Positions 6,158-12,754 of a DNA stretch of 12,754 nt are shown here, in pieces. The notes under the pieces are model-generated. The model did no database searches, was not told where the DNA came from, and was given only the letters and a program-made list of their open reading frames with translations. The stretch spans positions 1 to 12,754 of the forward strand of contig CAJPQT010000032.1 in the NCBI GenBank assembly GCA_905372865.1, given 5' to 3'. The stretch's first letter is position 1; every line of letters begins with the position of its first letter. This DNA is from an uncultured Centipeda sp. GTDB taxonomy: Bacteria; Bacillota; Negativicutes; Selenomonadales; Selenomonadaceae. The translations under genes and the position numbers were made by a program.

Positions 6158-7390
6158 ATGAATACGGATCTACTCAAAAAATATGCTGCACTCGTGATTC
6201 GCGTGGGAGTAAACCTGCAGAAGAATCAGCCGCTTGTTATCCATGCACCGATTACGTGTGCGGACTTTGTGCACGCGCTCACATCGGAGGCATACGATGT
6301 CGGTGCCTATGATGTTGCTGTCAACTGGAACGATGAGGAGTTCTCCCACATTCGCTTTCAGAAGGCGAATGCGGAGCGCTTTCGTGAGTTCCCCTCATGG
6401 CGCAAGGCGTTCTACGACGAACATGCGGCGCAGGGTGCGGCATTTATCTCGATTGCGGCATCGGATCCCGACCTCTATTCGGACATCGATCCGAAGCGTC
6501 TCACGGAGGCAAGTCAGACGGCGGGCAGGGCCCTTATGGACTATCGTACACGTCTAATGAGCAATAAGAATACATGGTGTGTTGTCTCTGTACCGACAAC
6601 AGCATGGGCACGCAAGGTGTTTCCAAACTGCTCGGATGCAGAGGCGGTGGAGCGTCTTTGGGGAGAGATCCTCAGTGCCGTGCGTGTCTCCGAACATGAG
6701 GATGCTGTATCTGCATGGCGCACTCACATTGATGTTTTGCAAAAGCGGACAGCCTTCCTCAATGCACAGGCATTTACGGAGCTGCACTATTGGAATCATC
6801 TTGGCACGGATCTGCGCATTGAACTGCCAAAAGGTCATATCTGGATGGGCGGTGCGGAAAAGTCTGCAGAGGGAACGCTCTTTGCCGCCAATCTTCCGAC
6901 GGAGGAGGTATATACGCTTCCGAAACGCGACGGGGTGAACGGTACGGTCGCTGCCTCGAAGCCGCTCCACTACAACGGAAATCTGATCAGCGGGTTCACG
7001 CTTACGTTTGAGGCGGGGCAGGTTGTCTCCTACAAGGCGGAGCAGGGGGAAGAACATTTGAAGGAACTGCTCCATACGGATGAGGGCGCATCCTTCCTCG
7101 GTGAAGTGGCACTTGTGCCATATGACTCTCCGATCTCGCAGAGCGGCATCCTCTTTTACAATACGCTCTTCGATGAGAACGCATCCTGCCACCTTGCCTT
7201 TGGGAAGGCCTATCCGACCTGCATAAAAGGCGGAGAAAGCATGGCAGAGGATGAACTTCGACAGCATGGTGTCAACCATTCGCTTGTCCATGAGGACTTT
7301 ATGATCGGTACGAAAGACCTCACGGTGGTCGGACGGACATCATCCGGCGAATCCGTTACCATCATTGAACATGGAAACTTTACCTTCTAA
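6158..7390 (+). CDS. M29-family metallo-aminopeptidase (AmpS/PepS/AmpT type)
   Basis: M29 enzymes are dimeric cytoplasmic metallo-aminopeptidases (zinc or cobalt) with broad N-terminal specificity. The 410 residues match the family length. Residues fall at the same positions I recall for the characterised members: E250 (NLPTEE), E316 (FLGEVAL), H345 (ASCHLAFG), Y352 (KAYP), H378 and D380 (SLVHEDFMIG). This agreement also confirms the ATG at 6158, which has GAGG six bases upstream; the longer frame opening at 6059 lies inside dtd. Its start is placed one base after the dtd stop, suggesting translational coupling. Together with the M18 enzyme upstream it provides peptide turnover. I leave the symbol empty because pepS, ampS and ampT are all in use for this family. 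Confidence 0.94.
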   Translation: MNTDLLKKYAALVIRVGVNLQKNQPLVIHAPITCADFVHALTSEAYDVGAYDVAVNWNDEEFSHIRFQKANAERFREFPSWRKAFYDEHAAQGAAFISIAASDPDLYSDIDPKRLTEASQTAGRALMDYRTRLMSNKNTWCVVSVPTTAWARKVFPNCSDAEAVERLWGEILSAVRVSEHEDAVSAWRTHIDVLQKRTAFLNAQAFTELHYWNHLGTDLRIELPKGHIWMGGAEKSAEGTLFAANLPTEEVYTLPKRDGVNGTVAASKPLHYNGNLISGFTLTFEAGQVVSYKAEQGEEHLKELLHTDEGASFLGEVALVPYDSPISQSGILFYNTLFDENASCHLAFGKAYPTCIKGGESMAEDELRQHGVNHSLVHEDFMIGTKDLTVVGRTSSGESVTIIEHGNFTF

Positions 7391-7415
7391 CTAACGAGGC
7401 ATGAGGTGAGAGGAT

Positions 7416-8057
7416 ATGCAGAGGTATTTTCGTTTCGGTACGCTGATGATGCTGTGCCTTCTTTCCTTCTTGATTTTTGCGGATGGACAGGCTGCGGGCA
7501 AGATTAAAGCAGAGGACTTTTCCTACCGGAATATATCGCTCGGAGATTCCGAGGAGGCTCTGCGTGAGCGCTGGGGAGAACCCGACGTTCAAAACGAGCA
7601 AGTGATCTGGGGGATCCACCTCAAGACCTTTACCTATGGGGATGTTGTTACATCGACCTCGGTCACCAGCGGGAAAGTTGTGGATATCAATTTGATTGGA
7701 GAGAAGTATCGTCTGCGCAAGGATGTCCACTACGGCTCGACGAGCAGCTATCTCCTAAAGGTCTATGGGAAGGCAGAGCGCCAGTTTTTGGACGGGCATA
7801 TCTGCTATGTATTCTCCCATCCGGAGCATCCGCGTGAGCGTCTCATTCTAAATCTGGATGCGGAACACGGAGCTTTGCAGTCCGCACGGATCACCATGCT
7901 CCCACTGACGGATGAGGAAGCGGACGAGATGGCACTGTCCGAGGATTCGTCCTTTGTCGAACTCGATCTAAAGAGAGGCTTTATTGCATCCAAGGAGATC
8001 GATGTGTCTGCCCTTCCCAAAGAGGACGTAGTGCAGCTGGGAGGATATGTCCAATGA
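7416..8057 (+). CDS. Secreted protein of unknown function
   Basis: I do not recognise a named family. The first 27 or so residues form a signal peptide: a basic start (MQRYFRFG), a hydrophobic core (TLMMLCLLSFLIF) and a small-residue end (GQAAG); no lipobox cysteine is seen. The mature part has two similar short blocks, ISLGDSEEALRERWGEPD (39-56) and VHYGSTSSYLLKVYGKAE (104-121), both of the pattern G-x-S/T-x(5)-L/A-x(3)-W/Y-G. Such paired blocks recall the BamE/OmlA-like and CAP-associated N-terminal domains of envelope proteins, but no CAP domain follows. The C-terminal third is acidic (LTDEEADEMALSED). GAGAGGA at 7408-7414 serves the ATG at 7416. Its stop overlaps the start of the YitT-family gene by four bases, so the two may act together at the envelope. 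Confidence 0.85.
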   Translation: MQRYFRFGTLMMLCLLSFLIFADGQAAGKIKAEDFSYRNISLGDSEEALRERWGEPDVQNEQVIWGIHLKTFTYGDVVTSTSVTSGKVVDINLIGEKYRLRKDVHYGSTSSYLLKVYGKAERQFLDGHICYVFSHPEHPRERLILNLDAEHGALQSARITMLPLTDEEADEMALSEDSSFVELDLKRGFIASKEIDVSALPKEDVVQLGGYVQ

Positions 8058-8974
8058 CGCATGATCTGCATATGCGTGTGCTTGGGCACCGCATCATGCG
8101 CTATGCCGGAATTGCACTCGGCTGCCTCATTGCAAGCTGTGCGATCAATCTCTTTCTGGTTCCCGCGCATCTCCTCACCGGCGGTGCAACCGGAATTGCG
8201 ATGATTGTTTACTACCTCTTTGGGCTTCCCATTGGTCTGCAAACTTTCATCTATAATATCCCACTGCTGTTCATGGCGTGGAAGCTGATGGGGAAGTCCT
8301 ATACCGTTGACATCATCATCGGCACTGCGATCTTTTCATTCTTCCTCGATTTGACGCGCCCGCTGAACGCCTATGCACCTGTGAATGACATGATGCTTAC
8401 GACCGTATACGGCGGTGTCTTTGCAGGGCTTGGCTACGGGCTTGTCTTCCGCATGAACGGAAGTACGGGCGGCTTTGACATCCTCGCCGTCATCGTTCGA
8501 AAATACTATGATCTGCATATGGGCGGAGTTCTCTTTTCGATGAACTGTCTCATCATGCTCATCGCGGCATTTCTCTTCGGTATGGCACCGGCAATGTTTA
8601 CGCTGATCTATATGTTCATCAATGCGACGGTGATGGACAAGATCGTTGCAGGATTCAATCACCGCAAGGCAGTCCTCATCATCTCAGATAAGTACAAGGA
8701 GATCGCAGAGCACATCATCGACCAGATGCATCGCGGTGTTACGTTTCTGCATGGACAAGGAGCATACACCCGCCGCGAACGCAATGTTGTCTTTGTGGCC
8801 GTCGGAACCACACAGGTCGGGAAGTTGAAATTTATAGTTCACAATGTCGACCCCCATGCCTTTGTCATCATCATGTCGGCAAATGAGGTTATGGGACGCG
8901 GGTTCGGGCGAATCAACCAGAACGATGCGGCGGCATCGGACGAGAGTTTTGATGAGCATAAGGAAAGGAAATAA
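8054..8974 (+). CDS. YitT-family membrane protein (DUF161 plus DUF2179)
   Basis: The 306 residues have the YitT layout: five or six membrane segments in the first 200 residues, then a soluble C-terminal DUF2179 domain (about 205-285). Visible signatures are HLLTGGATGIAM (39-50) and its echo NGSTGGFDILA (135-145), the paired glycine-rich motifs of the two DUF161 halves, and GVTFLHGQGAYTRRERNVV in the soluble domain. The family is common in Firmicutes and its transport substrate is not established; the C-terminal domain resembles small-ligand-binding folds. A variable acidic/basic tail follows residue 287. The start is the ATG overlapping the upstream stop (ATGA). Functional prediction beyond integral membrane protein is not justified. 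Confidence 0.93.
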   Translation: MTHDLHMRVLGHRIMRYAGIALGCLIASCAINLFLVPAHLLTGGATGIAMIVYYLFGLPIGLQTFIYNIPLLFMAWKLMGKSYTVDIIIGTAIFSFFLDLTRPLNAYAPVNDMMLTTVYGGVFAGLGYGLVFRMNGSTGGFDILAVIVRKYYDLHMGGVLFSMNCLIMLIAAFLFGMAPAMFTLIYMFINATVMDKIVAGFNHRKAVLIISDKYKEIAEHIIDQMHRGVTFLHGQGAYTRRERNVVFVAVGTTQVGKLKFIVHNVDPHAFVIIMSANEVMGRGFGRINQNDAAASDESFDEHKERK

Positions 8975-8983
8975 AATTACGCT

Positions 8984-9688
8984 ATGGATGTAATCTATTT
9001 GCTGAACAGCGGATTCTTCGTCCGCATGGATGACATTCTGCTGGTTTTTGACGCATTCGACGATCCTGCGGATGTGCTTGGACGCGAACTGGCAGCGGAT
9101 GACGATATGCCCTTGTACTTTTTTGCTTCACACACGCATTTCGATCACTTTAATCCGATGATTGCACGCTACGCCGACAAGACACGACGCTACCTTCTGA
9201 GTGAGGATATACGGCGAAATCCGGGTGCGGCACGCATTCCGGCAGAGCAGATAAGCTGGATCGGCCTCTATGACAGCTGGCAGGATGACTGCATCTCCGT
9301 TACGAGTTTCTCATCGACCGATGAGGGCACATCCTTCCTCGTAGAAGTAAATGGGAAGCAGATTTTCCATGCCGGAGATTTCAACTGGTGGGACTGGACA
9401 GGAGATACGCCCGAGAATCGGAAACTTGCGGAGAATGCCTTCCGCAAGCAGATGAAGCATCTCGCAGGACGTTCCTTTGACCTTGCGTTTTTCCCTGTGG
9501 ATGGGCGTCTGGGGCCGTCGATGGAGCGCGGTGCAAAGGTGTTCTGCGCCGAAACGCATCCGAAGGCGCTCGTCTCCATGCACTCTGTCGGTTATCCCGC
9601 ATGGCAGCCATCCAAGGACTTCTTTGCCAAGGGGGCTGAGATTCCTGTATGGTCGCCGACCAAAGCGGGGGAGCAGCATCGTTTTTGA
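8984..9688 (+). CDS. MBL-fold metallo-hydrolase
   Basis: This 234-residue protein is a compact metallo-beta-lactamase-fold hydrolase without signal peptide, hence cytoplasmic. The metal site is visible: SHTHFDHF at 49-56 (H50, H52, D54, H55), D132 in FHAGDFNWW, and H200 in VSMHSVGYP. STDEGTSFLVEV at 111-122 precedes the second metal-binding segment, an arrangement found in the UlaG-like branch of the fold. The substrate is unknown; it is not similar enough to RNase Z, RNase J or glyoxalase II for me to name one. AAGGAAAGGAA (8960-8970) ends 13 bases before the ATG, a rather long spacing, so translation may depend on coupling with the YitT-family gene, whose stop is nine bases upstream. Confidence 0.9.
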   Translation: MDVIYLLNSGFFVRMDDILLVFDAFDDPADVLGRELAADDDMPLYFFASHTHFDHFNPMIARYADKTRRYLLSEDIRRNPGAARIPAEQISWIGLYDSWQDDCISVTSFSSTDEGTSFLVEVNGKQIFHAGDFNWWDWTGDTPENRKLAENAFRKQMKHLAGRSFDLAFFPVDGRLGPSMERGAKVFCAETHPKALVSMHSVGYPAWQPSKDFFAKGAEIPVWSPTKAGEQHRF

Positions 9689-9705
9689 AATAGAGGTTGA
9701 AATAT

Positions 9706-9712
9706 AGGAGGG
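9706..9712 (+). promoter_or_regulatory. Ribosome binding site fixing the cyclophilin start
   Basis: AGGAGGG is a near-perfect Shine-Dalgarno 11 bases before the ATG at 9724. It lies within the longer frame that opens with TTG at 9697, which therefore is not the start. Confidence 0.7.
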
Positions 9713-9723
9713 CATTCGGTAGA

Positions 9724-10335
9724 ATGGGGAAGAAATTTTATCTCCTGACACTCGGGATCGCAGTTGCCGTCATTGCTGTATTGGTCATGGCGCACAGCGG
9801 GAGTGCAGGGATGTCATTCAACATGCTGTTGGATCAGAACAAAGGAGAGAACAAAGCCGTGGCAAATCGCATTGCAGTATTTACAACGAACAAGGGCAGC
9901 TTTGAGGTGGAGCTGTTTGAGGACAAGGCGCCAATTACAACGAAAAATTTCATCGACCTTGTGGAAAAGGGCTTTTATGACGGGCTGATCTTCCACCGCG
10001 TCATTGACGGGTTTATGATTCAGGGCGGCGACCCGAACGGGAATGGGACAGGCGGCCCTGGCTACACAATTCCCGATGAATTCGATCCTGCCCTCAAGCA
10101 TGATGACGAGGGCGTTCTCTCAATGGCAAATGCGGGGCCCAATACGGGCGGCAGCCAGTTTTTCATCACGCTCGCTGCAACACCGTGGCTCGACAACCAC
10201 CATGCGGTCTTTGGAAAGGTGATCGAGGGGATGGATGTGGTGCGTGATATCGGTCACACACAAACCGGATATGCTGATCGTCCCGTGCATGATGTCGTGA
10301 TTGAGAAAATTACCATCAAAGACGCGGCAGAATGA
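9724..10335 (+). CDS. Peptidyl-prolyl cis-trans isomerase, cyclophilin type, membrane-anchored
   Basis: Cyclophilins speed proline isomerisation during protein folding. The 203 residues comprise an N-terminal hydrophobic segment (YLLTLGIAVAVIAVLVMAH, about 6-24, behind Lys-Lys) acting as a signal anchor or signal peptide, a short linker, and a cyclophilin domain from about 48. Active-site motifs are FHRVIDGFMIQGGDP (90-104, catalytic R92), NTGGSQFFI (140-148) and WLDNHHAVFG (155-164). The export segment places the enzyme outside the cytoplasmic membrane, where it would assist folding of envelope proteins. No lipobox cysteine is present, so it is not a lipoprotein. Its stop overlaps the next start by four bases. 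The gap of 35 bases before it is the largest in the cluster but shows no promoter. Confidence 0.94.
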   Translation: MGKKFYLLTLGIAVAVIAVLVMAHSGSAGMSFNMLLDQNKGENKAVANRIAVFTTNKGSFEVELFEDKAPITTKNFIDLVEKGFYDGLIFHRVIDGFMIQGGDPNGNGTGGPGYTIPDEFDPALKHDDEGVLSMANAGPNTGGSQFFITLAATPWLDNHHAVFGKVIEGMDVVRDIGHTQTGYADRPVHDVVIEKITIKDAAE

Positions 10336-10631
10336 ACTATGCATACCTTTTGCTGTGTGCGGACGGAAGCCTCTACGCCGGCTGGACAAATGACCTGCGG
10401 CGGCGGCTTCATGCACACAACGAAGGACACGGTGCAAAGTATACGCGTGGCCGCAGACCTGTCCACCTCGTGTATGCAGAGGCGTTTGCAGCAAAGGAAG
10501 AGGCACAGAAACGAGAGTGTCAATTCAAGAAAATGAAGCGACAGGAACGGCTGTCACTGATTCGTGCAGGACAGGACAATGCGGTAATAACGGCACTGAT
10601 CGAAGCGGTCAACACAGGAGAACTAGAATAA
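10332..10631 (+). CDS. GIY-YIG domain protein, UPF0213/YhbQ type
   Basis: The 99 residues form a minimal GIY-YIG nuclease-fold domain with nothing added. The two eponymous strands are AYLLLCADGS (4-13) and LYAGWTNDLRRRL (14-26), with the conserved arginines following, then AHNEGHGAKYTRGRRPVHLVY, typical of the UPF0213 group, and a conserved glutamate in KRECQFKK (E62) where the family has its metal-binding acid. Members are thought to act on DNA or RNA ends, but the physiological role is poorly defined. It is translationally coupled to the cyclophilin (ATGA overlap) and its stop overlaps the ribosome binding site of greA. No target-recognition domain, so it is not a homing endonuclease. Confidence 0.92.
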   Translation: MNYAYLLLCADGSLYAGWTNDLRRRLHAHNEGHGAKYTRGRRPVHLVYAEAFAAKEEAQKRECQFKKMKRQERLSLIRAGQDNAVITALIEAVNTGELE

Positions 10632-10644
10632 AGGGGATTATTTC

Positions 10645-11115
10645 ATGACAGAGAAGAAGGTCATGCTGACCGAGGACGGCTACAATAAGCTCGTCGAAAA
10701 GCTCAACTATCTCAAGAGTGTGCGGCGTATCGAAGTCGCTGAACGCCTCAAGGCCGCCATTGCACTCGGCGATCTTTCTGAGAACTCCGAATACGATGAT
10801 GCGAAGAACGAGCAGGCATTCCTCGAGGGCGAGATTCAGGAACTCGAAACCAAGATTCGCAACTCCGACATCATCAAGGCCGGAGACGGCAAGACCGTCA
10901 CCATGGGCAGCCGCGTGACGGTGAAGGATTTGGAATTCGATGAGGATGAGACCTTCCTCATCGTTGGCTCCACCGAGGCAGACCCCGATGAGGGGAAGAT
11001 CTCGAACGAGTCTCCGCTCGGCATGGCTCTGCTTGGACAAAAGATTAACCATGTGGTCAATGTCAATGCACCGGCAGGCGTGATCCAGTACAAGATCATG
11101 GACATTAAGAAGTAA
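10645..11115 (+). CDS. greA: Transcription elongation factor GreA
   Basis: GreA enters the secondary channel of stalled RNA polymerase and induces cleavage of the 3' end of the transcript, rescuing backtracked complexes. The 156 residues show an N-terminal coiled coil (about 1-75) with the tip motif GDLSENSEYDDAK (42-54), whose acidic residues coordinate the catalytic magnesium, and a C-terminal FKBP-like domain (about 83-156, with SPLGMALLGQ and INHVVNVNAPAG). Length and motifs are those of GreA, not GreB. AAGGGGA (10631-10637), overlapping the preceding stop codon, serves the ATG at 10645. lysS follows after nine bases; greA-lysS is a widespread pair. Confidence 0.97.
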   Translation: MTEKKVMLTEDGYNKLVEKLNYLKSVRRIEVAERLKAAIALGDLSENSEYDDAKNEQAFLEGEIQELETKIRNSDIIKAGDGKTVTMGSRVTVKDLEFDEDETFLIVGSTEADPDEGKISNESPLGMALLGQKINHVVNVNAPAGVIQYKIMDIKK

Positions 11116-11124
11116 GGAGCAGGG

Positions 11125-12636
11125 ATGGCTGACGAAAGAGAAAATACGGCGAATGCGCCGGAACAGGATCTGAATGAGATGATGCGTGTCCGCCGCGAGA
11201 AGATGGATGCATTTCGTGCCATGGGCGTTGCGCCGTTTGGACATCGCTTTGAGGTTACGGACTACGCGGCGGATCTCAAGGAAAAATATGACTACCTTGC
11301 GGAGGATGAGGAAGGTGCGGAAGTTCGCATCGCCGGCCGTCTCATGGCAATACGCGGACATGGCAAGGCATCCTTTTCGACGCTCAATGATCGCACGGGA
11401 AATATACAAATCTATTTCAAACTGGATGTTCTCGGCGAACAAAAATATAAGGAAGAGTTCAAGCGCCTCGACCTCGGCGATATCATCGGGATTCGCGGTG
11501 TTGTTTTCAAGACACGGCGCGGCGAGATTACCGTACGTGTCGAGAACTTCGAGCTCCTGTCAAAGTCACTGCGGCCTCTGCCCGAGAAATTCCACGGGCT
11601 CAAGGATGTAGACACGCGCTACCGTCAGCGCTATCTCGATCTCATGATAAATCATGAGGTACGCGAGACCTTCCGCAAGCGGACGAAGATCATTCAGTCC
11701 ATCCGACGCTATCTCGACGAGCGGGACTTCCTCGAGGTTGAGACGCCCGTGCTCTCGACAATCGCAGGTGGTGCCGCTGCACGTCCCTTTATCACGCATC
11801 ACAACGCACTCGACATTGACCTCTATCTCCGCATTGCAACGGAACTCAGTCTCAAGCGGCTCATCGTCGGCGGTCTCGACCGCGTCTATGAGATGGGGCG
11901 GATCTTCCGCAACGAGGGCATGGATGTGCGTCATAATCCGGAGTTCACGTCCATCGAAATCTATCAGGCGTTTGCCGACCATCGTGATCTCATGGCAATC
12001 ACGGAGGGGATTGTGCGTCAGGCGGCGGAGGATGTGCTCGGTACAACGAAGATCACATATCAGGGCATCGAAATCGACCTCAATAATGTCCGCACGATCA
12101 GCATGAACGATGCGGTACGCGAGGCGACGGGAAAGGACTTCCTCTCCTGCAAGACGGTTGATGAGGCACGTGCGATGGCACGTGCGGTCGGTGTCCCGTT
12201 CGAGGAGCGCCACGGCATCGGCGGCATTCTGAACGCCGCGTTCGAGGAAAAGGTTGAGGAGACTCTGATGCAGCCAACCTTTATCACGGGGCATCCGACC
12301 GAGATCTCCCCGCTCGCGAAGCGCAATGCAGACGATCCGCGCATCACGGATCGCTTTGAGTTCTTCGTCTATGGACGTGAGCTTGCAAACGGATTTACGG
12401 AGCTGAACGATCCCATCGATCAGGAACAGCGTTTTCTCGATCAGCTTGAACAGCGTGCGGCAGGAGATGTCGAGGCGCATGTCATGGATCGTGACTTCAT
12501 CACGGCACTTGAGTATGGCCTTCCGCCGACGGGCGGTCTCGGCATCGGCGTGGATCGCCTTGTCATGCTCCTGACCGACAGCGCATCCATCCGCGATGTG
12601 CTGCTCTTCCCGACGATGAAGCCCTTGGCAGAGTAA
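11125..12636 (+). CDS. lysS: Lysyl-tRNA synthetase, class II
   Basis: LysS attaches lysine to tRNA-Lys. The 503 residues have the class II layout: an N-terminal helix, an OB-fold anticodon-binding domain (about 66-147), and the catalytic domain with motif 1 around RYLDERDFLEVETPVL (195-210), motif 2 FRNEGMDVRHNPEFTSIE (261-278) and motif 3 GLGIGVDRLVMLLTD (471-485). Lysine-specific blocks such as TRYRQRYLDLM and ITGHPTEISPLAK are present. AAGGAG (11114-11119), overlapping the greA stop, lies five bases before the ATG. It is the last gene of the cluster; no T-tailed terminator follows before the tRNA-Tyr promoter. Confidence 0.98.
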   Translation: MADERENTANAPEQDLNEMMRVRREKMDAFRAMGVAPFGHRFEVTDYAADLKEKYDYLAEDEEGAEVRIAGRLMAIRGHGKASFSTLNDRTGNIQIYFKLDVLGEQKYKEEFKRLDLGDIIGIRGVVFKTRRGEITVRVENFELLSKSLRPLPEKFHGLKDVDTRYRQRYLDLMINHEVRETFRKRTKIIQSIRRYLDERDFLEVETPVLSTIAGGAAARPFITHHNALDIDLYLRIATELSLKRLIVGGLDRVYEMGRIFRNEGMDVRHNPEFTSIEIYQAFADHRDLMAITEGIVRQAAEDVLGTTKITYQGIEIDLNNVRTISMNDAVREATGKDFLSCKTVDEARAMARAVGVPFEERHGIGGILNAAFEEKVEETLMQPTFITGHPTEISPLAKRNADDPRITDRFEFFVYGRELANGFTELNDPIDQEQRFLDQLEQRAAGDVEAHVMDRDFITALEYGLPPTGGLGIGVDRLVMLLTDSASIRDVLLFPTMKPLAE

Positions 12637-12657
12637 GGGATAAAGAATTTGAGAATC

Positions 12658-12699
12658 ACCTTGACAAGAGCGCATATTATCGCATATACTTGTCAAGGT
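12658..12699. repeat. 11-bp perfect inverted repeat around the tRNA-Tyr promoter
   Basis: ACCTTGACAAG (12658-12668) and CTTGTCAAGGT (12689-12699) are perfect reverse complements separated by 20 bases. The left arm contains the -35 box; the right arm overlaps the end of the -10 box and the expected start site. Inside the spacer, CGCATAT occurs twice exactly ten bases apart (12671-12677, 12681-12687). As RNA in a lysS read-through transcript the arms would form an 11-bp stem, but no T run follows, so it is not a standard intrinsic terminator. Confidence 0.8.
12661..12690 (+). promoter_or_regulatory. Promoter of tRNA-Tyr
   Basis: A perfect -35 box TTGACA (12661-12666) is followed after 18 bases by TATACT (12685-12690, 5 of 6 to consensus). 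The predicted start near 12697 gives a leader of only about six bases before the mature tRNA. Confidence 0.8.
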
Positions 12700-12702
12700 C
12701 AT

Positions 12703-12754
12703 GGGTAGGTGGCCGAGTGGTTAAAGGCAACAGACTGTAAATCTGTCATCTTCG
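12703..12754 (+). tRNA. tRNA-Tyr (anticodon GTA), 3' part outside the window
   Basis: The 5' acceptor strand GGGTAGG (12703-12709) is followed by a D arm with a 3-bp stem GCC/GGC (12712-12714, 12726-12728). The anticodon stem ACAGA/TCTGT (12730-12734, 12742-12746) encloses loop CTGTAAA with anticodon GTA at 12737-12739. The bases after 12746 begin what looks like the long variable arm of a class II tRNA, as expected for bacterial tRNA-Tyr. The T arm and 3' acceptor strand are beyond the window edge. More tRNA genes may follow. Confidence 0.93.

Noticed and set aside
10332..10631. Homing endonuclease or mobile intron nuclease, because of the GIY-YIG fold
   Set aside because: The protein is only the minimal domain of the UPF0213 type, with no DNA-recognition domain, and sits in an ordinary gene cluster with no intron nearby.
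12637..12700. Intrinsic terminator of lysS formed by the inverted repeat
   Set aside because: The stem is good but no T run follows the right arm, so I list it as a repeat and not as a terminator.
11566..12702. Reverse-strand ORF of 378 codons opposite lysS
   Set aside because: It is the complement of a complete lysS with all class II motifs; no ribosome binding site or recognisable domain.
1..12754. CRISPR array, prophage, insertion sequence or defence cluster
   Set aside because: No spaced repeats, transposase, integrase, terminal repeats or defence-type domains were seen on either strand.

Overview
The window looks like a chromosomal housekeeping segment of a Negativicutes bacterium, most likely a Selenomonas-type organism. 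This is inferred from moderately GC-rich coding sequence with strong AGGAGG-like ribosome binding sites, Firmicutes-type genes (ComEA/ComEC, YitT, GreA-LysS) and protein character; no 16S marker is present. All recognised genes lie on the + strand. There is no phage, insertion sequence, CRISPR array or defence island in this window.

Layout. (1) 66-3885: a tight trio of speD (S-adenosylmethionine decarboxylase), comEA and comEC (DNA-uptake receptor and membrane channel). (2) 3886-4190: a 305-base stretch without an intact gene. It carries what looks like the decayed N-terminus of a HAD-family hydrolase (FDVDDT motif, 8-C tract, frame disruption), then an extended -10 promoter. (3) 4191-4309: a tRNA-Pro(CGG) gene and its intrinsic terminator. 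(4) 4374-5657: an M18 aminopeptidase (apeB-like) whose Shine-Dalgarno lies in one arm of a perfect 18-base palindrome. (5) 5658-12636: a promoter with an extended -10, then nine closely packed genes: dtd, an M29 aminopeptidase, a secreted protein of unknown function, a YitT-family membrane protein, an MBL-fold hydrolase, a membrane-anchored cyclophilin, a GIY-YIG protein, greA and lysS. Gaps are 1-35 bases and two junctions are 4-base ATGA overlaps, so one long transcript of about 7 kb is likely. (6) 12658-12754: an 11-bp inverted repeat enclosing the promoter of a tRNA-Tyr(GTA) gene that is cut off by the window edge.

Functionally, the long cluster is translation and protein quality control (tRNA charging, D-aa-tRNA proofreading, transcript cleavage, proline isomerisation, peptide turnover), with envelope proteins of unknown role in the middle. 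The speD-com cluster joins polyamine synthesis with DNA uptake.

I found no convincing new biological system. The points most worth a second look are the inverted repeat around the tRNA-Tyr promoter, the palindrome that may mask the apeB ribosome binding site, the decayed HAD gene, the uncharacterised secreted protein translationally coupled to YitT, and two TTG starts (speD, dtd) that a longest-ORF annotation would get wrong.
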